From positions 1 to 47,205 of the forward strand of contig JAIOQZ010000007.1 of assembly GCA_021108395.1 (NCBI GenBank): a stretch of DNA of 47,205 nt, read 5' to 3'. Source of the DNA: Candidatus Cloacimonadota bacterium. GTDB lineage: Bacteria; Cloacimonadota; Cloacimonadia; Cloacimonadales; JAIOQZ01. Position 1 is the first letter of the stretch; every line of letters starts with the position of its first letter. Positions 25,346 to 33,096 of the stretch are shown piece after piece. Under the pieces are notes generated by a model. It searched no databases. It saw only the letters and a program-made list of their open reading frames with translations, and was not told where the DNA came from. The position numbers and the translations under genes are program-made.

Positions 25346-25924
25346 ATGGAAACAAAATTGATGTCACTGATTGAAGATTTCATTCTTGAAGTTAGAGAAC
25401 TTGTGAGGGTGAGTCAGGAGATTGGTTCCGTTTCTATGGGTTATGCGTATGATAATGATGAGGATATTCATGTTATCTGGCACAATTCTGAAATATTAGA
25501 GAGCAGTAATTTGATGGACTTGATTTATCATCGTCTATTTGATGTATTCACAAAGAATGGTATATGCAATATCACTTTTTGTTTTAGTTTAGAAGATTAC
25601 TACAATTATATACTTACAGAAGTAGTAGCTTCAGGTAATTCAAATACATTGGGGAAGAATAATGGATTTGAGTGTATAGGTATTGAGGATATTGATTTAT
25701 TCACCTCAAGAAAAACCGAACATCAGGGGATTGAATATGCAAATTTCTCACAACAGGATGTAGGTAACATTTCTTCTGAAATCAGTTTGCACAGAAGTGA
25801 AGTGGATGTAACGTATCAAAATATGAGTACATTAAAAAGTTTTAATAATTCTATAAACAATAGCCCTAAAGGCAACAAAACAAATCAATGCAACATTCAG
25901 AATCAAATGTGGAGAGCAGCATAA
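25346..25924 (+). CDS. Protein with small conserved N-terminal domain and long disordered tail, candidate antitoxin
   Basis: 192 residues, function not recognised. Residues 1-95 look globular (SVSMGYAYDNDED, HVIWHNSE, LFDVFTKNGICNITFCF, LEDYYNYI). Residues about 96-192 are rich in Asn, Ser, Gln and Lys, appear disordered, and end in QMWRAA. Its Shine-Dalgarno AGGAG overlaps the HEPN stop codon, and its stop overlaps the SecB-like start (TAATG), so the three genes are translationally coupled. There is no GSxxxG-DxD nucleotidyltransferase signature, so it is not an ordinary MNT partner. In known TAC systems the antitoxin carries a C-terminal chaperone-addiction extension; this tail, placed directly before a SecB-like gene, fits that role by inference only. 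Confidence 0.65.
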   Translation: METKLMSLIEDFILEVRELVRVSQEIGSVSMGYAYDNDEDIHVIWHNSEILESSNLMDLIYHRLFDVFTKNGICNITFCFSLEDYYNYILTEVVASGNSNTLGKNNGFECIGIEDIDLFTSRKTEHQGIEYANFSQQDVGNISSEISLHRSEVDVTYQNMSTLKSFNNSINNSPKGNKTNQCNIQNQMWRAA

Positions 25925-26367
25925 TGAATACTGAAAACCAGCCTGGCATCATTTGCGATTCCGTGCTCCTTTTAGATACTACATTCTGGAGAAGTCCTGA
26001 TTTTCCTGAAGTACCTCATAATAGTATCTCATTTAATAGTGATGTTCAGTATTCAACTGATGCCCCTAACACTGGTGCAGTCATTCTGTCATGCGCCATG
26101 TTTGTTCATGATGGAAATGAGAAAGGTAAAACGCATGCTGAGTTCAAGTGCAACTATGTTGGCCTTTTCAAGACAGAAGAGAACAAAGAAAACCTTCAAT
26201 TGAAAGAGTTTCTTGATAAATATGCACCTGCAATTTTACTGCCTTATGTACGCGAACTACTCAGTTCTACATTTGCAAGAGCTGGTTTACCTCCTTTTGT
26301 GTTACCGCCAGTCAATGTCTTAGCTATGATTAATAAAGAAACAACTTCAGATACAACTGAGGATTAG
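25924..26367 (+). CDS. SecB-like chaperone
   Basis: 147 residues. The C-terminal half carries the SecB signature: EFLDKYAPAILLPYVREL (95-112) followed by a helix and GLPPFVLPPVNVLAM (121-135), corresponding to the PYAREx and PVNFxAL segments of proteobacterial SecB. The N-terminal half has the expected beta strands (GAVILSCAMFV, HAEFKCNYVGLF). The start at 25924 follows GGAGAG and overlaps the previous stop; an in-frame ATG at 25888 would overlap by 37 bases and is less likely. Solitary SecB-like proteins next to toxin-antitoxin genes are known to protect the antitoxin (SecB-TA of Mycobacterium tuberculosis HigBA1). The low GC separates it from a housekeeping SecB. Confidence 0.85.
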   Translation: MNTENQPGIICDSVLLLDTTFWRSPDFPEVPHNSISFNSDVQYSTDAPNTGAVILSCAMFVHDGNEKGKTHAEFKCNYVGLFKTEENKENLQLKEFLDKYAPAILLPYVRELLSSTFARAGLPPFVLPPVNVLAMINKETTSDTTED

Positions 26368-26383
26368 CCATTAGATAAGTAGT

Positions 26384-26512
26384 TCATATCATCCAATCCA
26401 GGTGCGGCTGTGGCAGGCGCAGGAGCTGGTCGAGGGCGGCCAGCAGTTCGCGGGGCGCTTCGAGCTCGTCGGTGATGGCCAACCCCGTCGCCGGGCGAAC
26501 GCCCAGCCCCAT
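26384..26512 (-). pseudogene. GC-rich coding remnant of 42 codons
   Basis: A frame from ATG 26512 to TGA 26384 with strong host-like GC-ending codons reads as helical protein sequence (LEAPRELLAALDQLLRL). It has no ribosome binding site and begins directly after the mre-operon terminator. It may be the 3' end of a gene truncated when the neighbouring AT-rich island arrived. The plus strand is also open here, so the call is tentative. Parent family not recognised. Confidence 0.35.
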
Positions 26513-26521
26513 CAGAAGCGC

Positions 26522-26557
26522 AAAAAACCGCACTTGAAGTACATCCTCCAAGTGCGG
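26522..26557 (-). terminator. Intrinsic terminator of the mre operon
   Basis: On the minus strand, a 9-bp perfect stem CCGCACTTG/CAAGTGCGG with a 12-base loop is followed by six T. It lies 22 bases after the stop of the 90-residue protein. Confidence 0.9.
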
Positions 26558-26579
26558 CAATAGCTGGATGGTGGATTAC

Positions 26580-26852
26580 TTACTCGGTCAGCTCGAACGC
26601 AGGTACCTTCTCGCCGTTGATGTAGAGCAGCTTGGGATGCGTGGGCATACCCGTTTTCTTGATCTTGTCGCTGTCGTTGTCCTCGACAAGTCGCCAGATC
26701 TCCCACTGCTCACCGTCACCATCGATGCAGAATGTGACGCCCTTGCGGGTGAAATCGTCGATGATGAACTGAATCGAATCGAGCGGCTCGGCTTTGGTGA
26801 CAGGGATACAGAAACTCTTCTTGTCATACACAAATGAATCGCTTTTCTTCAT
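26580..26852 (-). CDS. Small 90-residue protein at the end of the mre operon, unknown function
   Basis: ATG 26852 has a GGGAGG ribosome binding site 6 bases upstream. The product is soluble-looking, with no signal peptide or membrane helix. Visible features are SIQFIIDDFTRKGVTFCIDGDGEQWEIWRL and a C-terminal PKLLYINGEKVPAFEL, suggesting a small alpha-beta fold. No family was recognised. It follows the lipoprotein gene by 19 bp and precedes the operon terminator, so it is co-expressed with the cell-shape genes. A longer in-frame extension upstream runs into the lipoprotein gene in another frame and was rejected. Confidence 0.8.
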   Translation of the reverse strand: MKKSDSFVYDKKSFCIPVTKAEPLDSIQFIIDDFTRKGVTFCIDGDGEQWEIWRLVEDNDSDKIKKTGMPTHPKLLYINGEKVPAFELTE

Positions 26853-26871
26853 ATAGCCTCCCGGTATATTT

Positions 26872-27471
26872 TCAATCTGAATAACTGAGGACGTTGTAGC
26901 TGCCGATATTATCGATCCATATCCGGCGTTCGGGCTGTGGTTGCACCACCACCATAATGCGTCCGTAGCGCGCCGTTTTCTTGAAAAAGGCCGCGTTGAA
27001 TTCGACTCGCGTCCACTTGGCGCTGGGAACCACACGTTGCGTGAACTGGTTGACGGTGTTGCCCTCGACATCGAAGGCGATGAAACGGCACTCGACCTCC
27101 TCGCCGTTATCGAGGTCTGTCTTGAGCCATACATGGTTATAATATCCTGCCTGCGGGATGAGGTCAAAGGAATCTGAAATGAGGCTGAGGCGGGTGCGGC
27201 CAGCATTGAGCCGTATGTAGCGGGCGCTGTTGTATCCGTTGCCTTCTTCCCAGGCAGAAGCGTCTGGCTGACGGGGTGTTTGCAGCACCATCCAGTGTTC
27301 CGGGAGGGTGTCCCGCTTATAGATTCCATAGATGCCATGCTCGAAGCCCCCGTTGGGCACGAGGTTCGGTTTGCCGACGGCGTCTGCTTCCGTAAAGTTC
27401 AGCGTGGAGCCGAAGAAGCAGGCCGACAGCAAGAGTGACAGCGATAAACCGCAAATAATTAGCAAGCGCAT
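26872..27471 (-). CDS. Lipoprotein with carbohydrate-binding-like domain in the mre operon
   Basis: 199 residues. The lipobox LLSAC puts the lipidated Cys at 18. The mature part begins NLVPNGGFEHG and continues to a jelly-roll-like pattern (ISDSFDLIPQAGYYNHVWLKTD, WTRVEFNAAFFKKTARYGRIMVVV, RRIWIDNIGSY). This is the usual order of CBM4/9-type or galactose-binding-like sandwiches. It lies 21 bp after rodA and 19 bp before the small terminal gene. Position suggests a role in peptidoglycan or envelope growth, perhaps binding glycan; that is inference. The short upstream gap and shared terminator make it part of the mreB-rodA transcript. Confidence 0.8.
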   Translation of the reverse strand: MRLLIICGLSLSLLLSACFFGSTLNFTEADAVGKPNLVPNGGFEHGIYGIYKRDTLPEHWMVLQTPRQPDASAWEEGNGYNSARYIRLNAGRTRLSLISDSFDLIPQAGYYNHVWLKTDLDNGEEVECRFIAFDVEGNTVNQFTQRVVPSAKWTRVEFNAAFFKKTARYGRIMVVVQPQPERRIWIDNIGSYNVLSYSD

Positions 27472-27492
27472 AGAACTCCTCTATCCTCCTGT

Positions 27493-28704
27493 CTATTTCG
27501 CAAACGATTTTTCCTGAAAAACCTTGAGTATCATGGCCACGCCCAGTGTGTTCACCATCAGGCTCGAGCCGCCATAGCTGATGAACGGCAACGGCAGGCC
27601 CGTTATGGGCATCAGGCCAAGATTCATGCTCACATTGACCAGCACCTGAAACGCCAGATAGGCAAACACGCCTGTGGCGATGATGCGGTGTTGACGCTGC
27701 TGCAACTGCCCGATGACACGCAGAATCCGCAACAGCAACAGGACAAACAACGTCAGCAGCAACATCGTGCCGATGAACCCGAATTCCTCGCCCACAACCG
27801 AAAAGATGAAGTCGGTATGACGCTCGGGCAGGAACTCGAGGTTTTTCTGCGTGCCCAGCAGAAACCCCTTGCCCGTCATCCCGCCAGACCCGATGGCTAT
27901 GCGCGCCTGCAAGGTCTGGTACCCGGCCCCCAAAGGGTCACGCCCTGGATCGAGAAACGTCAGGATTCGGTTCTGCTGGTATGGTTTCAGGTTGCGCCAT
28001 AGCACCGGCGTGACGAGAAACACAAACACATTGACCACCCCGATGATGCTGATGATGGGCACCGTCAGTTTGTTGCGGTATAGAATCAACACCAGAATCA
28101 GCATCCAGGCGACAAAAAGCGGCCAGCTGAGCACCGTGAGCACGCTGATGAGCGGAGATACCAGCAGGAACACATAAAGCATCGGGAACCCAGAGGCCAG
28201 CAGCACCGCCAGAAACACAGCGCCAAACACGAGTGCGGTGCCCAGGTCTGGTTCGATGGCCACCAGAATGGCCGGCAAGCCGCACACAAGCACGGCGCGC
28301 AGAAGCATCTGTCCGTGCTTCAGATGTGGCTTGGACAGCAGTTTGGCCGCGGCCAGCACGGTGACAAGCTTGGCCAGCTCCGAAGGCTGTAGCCTCAACG
28401 GTCCCAGCAAGAGCCAGCGGTGCGCTCCGCCGATGGCTGGGAACAGCAGCACCAAGCCCAGCAGCAGTAGTGTCATCACATACATTGGCATGAAAAAGAT
28501 CTCAAGAATGCGATACGGGATGCGCACAAGCATCACCATCGCGGCCAGCGACAATGCAATCCAGATGAGCTGACGCAGGTATTGCCCGCGCACATGCAAA
28601 TCCTCGCCGATGCGAGTGGCCGATGCCGTGTAGATGGCAAGAACGCCCGCCACTATCAGCATCAGGAGCAACACCAGAAGCACAATGTCTATTTTTGTTT
28701 GCAT
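27493..28704 (-). CDS. rodA: Rod-shape determining SEDS glycosyltransferase RodA
   Basis: 403 residues with about ten membrane helices. SEDS signatures: GGAHRWLLLGPLRLQPSELAKL, IEPDLGTALVF, TFLDPGRDPLGAGYQ, GSGGMTGKGFLLGTQ, FLPERHTDFIFSVVGEEFGFIG, and a C-terminal GLPLPFISYGGSSLM. RodA polymerises lipid II into glycan strands in the elongasome together with PBP2. ATG 28704 is used; an upstream in-frame extension overlaps mrdA in another frame. It starts 25 bp after mrdA and is followed closely by a lipoprotein gene. Confidence 0.97.
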   Translation of the reverse strand: MQTKIDIVLLVLLLMLIVAGVLAIYTASATRIGEDLHVRGQYLRQLIWIALSLAAMVMLVRIPYRILEIFFMPMYVMTLLLLGLVLLFPAIGGAHRWLLLGPLRLQPSELAKLVTVLAAAKLLSKPHLKHGQMLLRAVLVCGLPAILVAIEPDLGTALVFGAVFLAVLLASGFPMLYVFLLVSPLISVLTVLSWPLFVAWMLILVLILYRNKLTVPIISIIGVVNVFVFLVTPVLWRNLKPYQQNRILTFLDPGRDPLGAGYQTLQARIAIGSGGMTGKGFLLGTQKNLEFLPERHTDFIFSVVGEEFGFIGTMLLLTLFVLLLLRILRVIGQLQQRQHRIIATGVFAYLAFQVLVNVSMNLGLMPITGLPLPFISYGGSSLMVNTLGVAMILKVFQEKSFAK

Positions 28705-28729
28705 TCTATACCGCTGACCTCTTTTTCTG

Positions 28730-30502
28730 TCAAGGATTCGTTCGCATATTTCGTGCGTAGTAGTCCAATATTTGTTTGGCCACAGGGGCTGCAACGCTGC
28801 CACCGTGCCCGGCGTTCTCCATAAACACCGTCACAGCAATCTCCGGCTCGTTCCACTCCGCCCAGCAGACAAACCAGGCGTGGGTAAGCTCTCCCTGGTG
28901 GTTCTCAGCCGAGCCTGTCTTGCCATACACGACAGCGCCTTCCACCTGAGCCACCTGGCCGGTACCGCGTTCTTCGTTCACCACTTTCCAGAGCCCTTCG
29001 CGCAGCACAGAAAGCGTGCGCTCGGAAATCGGCAGCCGCCTCTGTTCCGGTGCGAAGGCCTGGTTTACCGAAGAAGCGTTTTCGCCAATTACCTTGCGAA
29101 AGAAATGAGGTGTGCGCCATGTGCCGCCATTAGCGAGAGCAGCGTAATAACAGCAAACATGAAGCGGCGAAGTTAGCGCTTCGCCCTGCCCGATGGCCAG
29201 GTTCACCTTATGCCCGCGCAGCGAAATGTCGCGGCCAAAACGCTCGATGTACCAATCGCTGTTTGGGAAGAACCCGCTACGTTGCGAGGGCAGGTCGATG
29301 CCGGTTTCGTCGATCCAGCCGTTTTGGCGGGTCCACTCCTGCCAGTCATCGAGGTCGAGCCGACTGGAGAGGTCATAGAAATAGACGTCACAGGAGACCT
29401 TGATGGCGTCAGTGAGCGCCGAGCGGCCATGCCCGTGCTCATTCCAACAGGCAAACCAACGGTTGCCCACCTGCATTCCGCCGTTGCAACTGGCCAGTTT
29501 CTCGTCAGGTGTTATCACATTGCGCTCGAGGCCAAGCGATGCGGTAATGGGCTTGAACACCGAGCCGGGGGGGTATGTGCCCTGAAGCACACGGTCCAGC
29601 AGCGGCCGTGCCGGATTGTCCATCAGTTCCTGCCACTCCTGGTTGCTTATGCGGCGCATGAAGCGATTCTGGTCGAATTCCGGCTGACTTACCCAGGCCA
29701 GTACGCCGCCCGTGCGCGGGTCGATGACTACGGCAGCAGCCCTTTCGTAGGGCGACAATAGCTCGCGGGTGTAGTTCTGTAGTTCCAGGTCGATGGTGAG
29801 CATGAGCTGTAGCCCGGGTTTCGGGCCTTTCTGAAGATTATGGCGTAGCAGGTCGAGGCTCATGCCGCGAGCATCGACCTGGCGCACCTCGTAACCGGCT
29901 TCGCCGCGCAGCAGCAACTCGTAGGTTTTCTCCAACCCCGCCTTGCCCAGGAACTCGTTGCGCTTGTAGTCCAGCGCCGCAAGGCGTTGATATTCCTCTT
30001 CGCCGATGCCGCCGATATAGCCCAGAAAGTGTGCGGGGATGAGGTTGCGGCGTCCGTTTTCGCGGCGAAAGGAGAGCGATGGGTAATAATTCTGGTTTTC
30101 GGCTATGCGCACACAGATATTGAAAGGTACGTTGGCAAAGAGTAACGCATCCCCGTGTGGATTGAACCGATTCTCGAAGAGCAGTTCCTCGAGTTCGACA
30201 GCGCTGACGCCCAGATGGCGTTGCAGGAATCTGGTGAGCAACTGGCGGTTTTCAATCCGCCCAGGGGTGATGTAGAGGTTGGTGGTGGGGATATTGACCA
30301 CCAATGGGCGGTTTCGCCTGTCGAATATTTCGCCGCGCACCGGCGGAACGCGCACCAGCCGCACATAGTTGTTCTCGGCGATGCCCTGGTAGTAGCTGCC
30401 ACGCACAACCTGTAGGTTGAACAGGTAGGAGGCCAGGGTTGCAAAGCCGACCAGCAGAAACAGCCGCAGGACACCCGTGATTGTGCGGTCAGAGCTGGAC
30501 AT
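28730..30502 (-). CDS. mrdA: Penicillin-binding protein 2 (elongasome transpeptidase)
   Basis: 590 residues. An N-terminal membrane anchor (VLRLFLLVGFATLASYLFNL) and PBP dimerisation domain (RLVRVPPVRGEIFDRRNRPL) lead to the transpeptidase domain. The active site is S314-V-F-K317 in YPPGSVFKPI, with SCD about 55 residues later and KTGS near the C-terminus. Cross-links lateral-wall peptidoglycan with RodA. The start at 30502 overlaps the mreD stop by 14 bp, which fits coupled translation. Confidence 0.97.
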   Translation of the reverse strand: MSSSDRTITGVLRLFLLVGFATLASYLFNLQVVRGSYYQGIAENNYVRLVRVPPVRGEIFDRRNRPLVVNIPTTNLYITPGRIENRQLLTRFLQRHLGVSAVELEELLFENRFNPHGDALLFANVPFNICVRIAENQNYYPSLSFRRENGRRNLIPAHFLGYIGGIGEEEYQRLAALDYKRNEFLGKAGLEKTYELLLRGEAGYEVRQVDARGMSLDLLRHNLQKGPKPGLQLMLTIDLELQNYTRELLSPYERAAAVVIDPRTGGVLAWVSQPEFDQNRFMRRISNQEWQELMDNPARPLLDRVLQGTYPPGSVFKPITASLGLERNVITPDEKLASCNGGMQVGNRWFACWNEHGHGRSALTDAIKVSCDVYFYDLSSRLDLDDWQEWTRQNGWIDETGIDLPSQRSGFFPNSDWYIERFGRDISLRGHKVNLAIGQGEALTSPLHVCCYYAALANGGTWRTPHFFRKVIGENASSVNQAFAPEQRRLPISERTLSVLREGLWKVVNEERGTGQVAQVEGAVVYGKTGSAENHQGELTHAWFVCWAEWNEPEIAVTVFMENAGHGGSVAAPVAKQILDYYARNMRTNP

Positions 30503-30974
30503 GAAAACGTATCCGGTCGAGCAGTAACAGAATGTATAACGCCAGTGTTCCACTCACCGTTTGCCACAACAGGCCAATCGTAAGTTGCTGCGCCGTCGCC
30601 GTAACGCCGTGCCCGGCCAGCGCGTGAAAAACCATCTTCGCTATTTCCCAGCCAACTGAAAGCAGGAATACAGCCAGCATCACGTTGAACGGGCTGTTCT
30701 TGCTCCAGCTGTTGTGCAGGCGATTTATCAGTTCGGCCAGCAACAGCAGGATGGTGGCATGCATGCCCAGGCTCAGCGGCAGGGTCAGGTCGTATGCGAG
30801 GCCAAGCAGAAAAGCGAGCAGCAGGGTCGGGGTGCGAGGCAGCTTCATGGCGGCCAGCAGAACCCAGGCCAGAAGAAGATTGGGGGCAGCATGCCACAGT
30901 GTGATATGTGGCAACACCAGCAATTGTAAATAGAGAACCGCCAGTCCCAGAGCGCTCATGCGTAATATCTGCAT
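30489..30974 (-). CDS. mreD: Rod shape-determining protein MreD
   Basis: 161 residues, almost entirely hydrophobic with five to six predicted membrane helices. The sequence is weakly conserved, as usual for MreD, but contains PNLLLAWVLLAA and LLGLAYDLTLPLSLGMHA typical of the family. The assignment is supported by its position between mreC (8 bp gap) and mrdA (14 bp overlap). Acts with MreC to link cytoplasmic MreB to periplasmic wall synthesis. Confidence 0.92.
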   Translation of the reverse strand: MQILRMSALGLAVLYLQLLVLPHITLWHAAPNLLLAWVLLAAMKLPRTPTLLLAFLLGLAYDLTLPLSLGMHATILLLLAELINRLHNSWSKNSPFNVMLAVFLLSVGWEIAKMVFHALAGHGVTATAQQLTIGLLWQTVSGTLALYILLLLDRIRFHVQL

Positions 30975-30982
30975 AGCGCCTC

Positions 30983-31765
30983 CTAATACCCAGCCGATTC
31001 GAGGCTGTCGGAATCGCCTTTCCTGCTTAACAGCACGATGACCTGCTCGATGGAGCCGATATTGGCGAACGGCTGCAACAATGCCTGCCGGTAGGGGTGC
31101 AGGGGATGGCGTTCGAGCTTGAGGATGACGCCGACAGGCACACCCTTGGGGAACACGGTGGACAGATTTGAGGTGATGACGGTATCGCCCAGGGCCACCT
31201 GAGCATCGATGGGAATCATGGTTATATACTGGTGGCCACCGATGTTTTCGAGGATGCCCTGCACATGGGTTCTGGCATCGGCGACACCGAGGCGGAACTG
31301 CGGATGGCTGAACGGCAGGACTGTGGCGTGATGGGGGGCCACCGCCACCACCTTGCCAACTGCGCCCTGGTTGTTCAGCACCGCGTCGTTCACCATCAGC
31401 CCGTCCTGTGTGCCGCGATTGATGATGAGTTGCCGCTGCTCGAAGCTGCCCGAGAAACCGATGACATCGGCAACAATGAGGTGTTGCACGGTCGGCAAAA
31501 AGGGAATGTCGGAGCCCGCCAGCGTCTCGACGCGATTTTCCAGATCGATGACACGCAACAGCAACAGAGCGTTTTGCTCATGCAGAGTTCTGTTGTGAAT
31601 ACGCGCCTGGCGGATGCTGCGGATGGTTTGCAGTGAGTTGAGGAAAGGGTAATAGAGACTGCGCGAAAGCAATCTGGCTTTGGCCAGGCGTGATTCATCG
31701 CCGCCGAGCATGAGAACGAGACACAACAAAAGCAACAGCGACAGCACGAGATGGCGTTTGATCAC
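30983..31765 (-). CDS. mreC: Rod shape-determining protein MreC
   Basis: 260 residues. One N-terminal membrane helix (LSLLLLLCLVLMLGG), a coiled coil (about 48-80, HEQNALLLLRVIDLENRVETL), then two beta-barrel halves with VIGFSGSFEQRQLIINRGTQDGL and GAVGKVVAVAPHHATVL, the standard MreC pattern. Periplasmic scaffold for PBP2-RodA. It sits 18 bp after mreB and 8 bp before mreD. Confidence 0.96.
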   Translation of the reverse strand: MIKRHLVLSLLLLLCLVLMLGGDESRLAKARLLSRSLYYPFLNSLQTIRSIRQARIHNRTLHEQNALLLLRVIDLENRVETLAGSDIPFLPTVQHLIVADVIGFSGSFEQRQLIINRGTQDGLMVNDAVLNNQGAVGKVVAVAPHHATVLPFSHPQFRLGVADARTHVQGILENIGGHQYITMIPIDAQVALGDTVITSNLSTVFPKGVPVGVILKLERHPLHPYRQALLQPFANIGSIEQVIVLLSRKGDSDSLESAGY

Positions 31766-31783
31766 GGAACCAATCCCTCTGGG

Positions 31784-32818
31784 CTACGCGTCGATCTTTT
31801 TGATGAGAACTTCGCGGTATCTTTCGAGGTTGTCGAGAATATTGCCGCTGCCAATGACTACGCAGGTAAGCGCTTCGGGGACCACATGTACGGGAAGGTC
31901 AACCGTCTCACGAATCTTCTGGTCGAGTCCCCGCAGGTGTGCGCCGCCGCCGGTGAGCACAATACCCCGTTCGGCGATGTCGGCCGCCAGTTCGGGTGGT
32001 GTCTTCTCGAATAGTCTTTTCACCGCGTCAATCATGGCTTCGACAGTCTCCGAGAGGGCCTCGCGGATGTCTTCGCTGGTCACCTCGATTGTGACGGGGT
32101 AGCCGGTGACGATGTCTCGTCCACGCACGTCCATTTTCAGCTCATCCTCGAGAGGGAACGCCGAGCCGATTTCTTTCTTGATGCGCTCGGCGGTGAGGAT
32201 GCCGATGAAGATGTTGTTTTTCTTGCGCAGGAACTCGACAATGTCGGTGTCCATCTTATCGCCGCCGAGGCGGATGGAGCTGTGCACCACAATGTGCGAC
32301 AGCGAGATGATGGCAATTTCGGTAGTGCCGCCGCCGATGTCCATCACTAGGTTGCCATAGGGCTTGTGGATGGGGAGGTCGGCGCCGATGGCCGCGGCCA
32401 CGGGTTCGCTGACGAGATGCACTTCACGGGCGCCGGCATGCAGGGCGCTGTCGCGCACAGCGCGCTTCTCGACCTCGGTGATGCCAGAAGGAACGCACAC
32501 GATGACGCGCGGCTTGATGAGCAGGCGTTTTTTCTGTGCCCGCAGGATGAGATCGCGCAGCATCAGCTCGGTGATGTGGAAGTCGGCGATAACGCCGTCT
32601 TTCAGTGGCTTGATGACCTTCACCTCATCGGGGTTTTTACCCAACATTTGTTTGGCTTTTTCGCCCACAACAATAATCTTGCGGGAGTCTTTGGTGAGCG
32701 CAACCACCGAAGGTTCATCGATAACAATGCCCACTCCCTTGCGATAAACCAGCGTGTTGGCGGTACCGAGATCGATGGCGATATCATTGGTGAAAATATC
32801 CATGAATTTCTTGAACAT
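31784..32818 (-). CDS. mreB: Cell shape actin homologue MreB
   Basis: 344 residues. Actin-fold motifs: phosphate-1 IAIDLGTANTLVY, DEPSVVAL, phosphate-2 NLVMDIGGGTTEIAI, and adenosine-site GIVLTGGGAHLRGLD. It forms membrane-bound filaments that organise the elongasome. ATG 32818 has GGGAGG 8 bases upstream. First gene of the leftward mre operon; a CTTGAC element with an upstream T-tract lies at about 32892-32899 on the minus strand, but its -10 is weak. The operon runs on through rodA into two unassigned genes. Confidence 0.98.
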   Translation of the reverse strand: MFKKFMDIFTNDIAIDLGTANTLVYRKGVGIVIDEPSVVALTKDSRKIIVVGEKAKQMLGKNPDEVKVIKPLKDGVIADFHITELMLRDLILRAQKKRLLIKPRVIVCVPSGITEVEKRAVRDSALHAGAREVHLVSEPVAAAIGADLPIHKPYGNLVMDIGGGTTEIAIISLSHIVVHSSIRLGGDKMDTDIVEFLRKKNNIFIGILTAERIKKEIGSAFPLEDELKMDVRGRDIVTGYPVTIEVTSEDIREALSETVEAMIDAVKRLFEKTPPELAADIAERGIVLTGGGAHLRGLDQKIRETVDLPVHVVPEALTCVVIGSGNILDNLERYREVLIKKIDA

Positions 32819-32959
32819 TATCTGGCCTCCCATCAGTTACACTGATAACATACTGCCGAATGCGCCAATCAAAAGGGCAGGGCGCGTATTCAGTCAAGCA
32901 AAAACCACAGCGTTTTCATTGCTCACACAGAAGTTTTCGAGAAGACCATAGAAAATAGC

Positions 32960-32989
32960 TTGCCACGCTTTGCGATTTGAGACGACAAT
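32960..32989 (+). promoter_or_regulatory. Possible promoter of the Rrf2 regulator gene
   Basis: TTGCCA (32960-32965), 18-base spacer, GACAAT (32984-32989), preceded by GAAAATAGC. It would give a leader of about 100 bases. Confidence 0.35.
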
Positions 32990-33096
32990 GAAACTCTGGA
33001 ACTTTTATGCACCAGCAGGATGTTGTCACCTACGCTTCGAGCGAATGTCCGGGGCGTTCAGGTGACCGAAAACGCGTACCAGGAGGACTAAGCACA

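Larger units (their letters stand above)
24740..26380 (+). other. AT-rich horizontally acquired island (candidate toxin-antitoxin-chaperone module)
   Basis: About 1.6 kb with far lower GC than both flanks, AT-ending codons, and frequent Asn, Lys and Ile in its three proteins. It has its own promoter and dyad. The flanks return to GC-rich host-like sequence at about 24700 and about 26390. No transposase, integrase, tRNA or clear flanking direct repeat was found. Confidence 0.75.

Noticed and set aside
25346-25924. Second island gene as an MNT-type nucleotidyltransferase antitoxin
   Set aside because: HEPN genes often pair with MNT, but no GSxxxG with DxD signature is present.
24740-26380. Island as an insertion sequence or prophage fragment
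   Set aside because: No transposase, integrase or phage gene, and no terminal inverted or direct repeats were seen at the edges.
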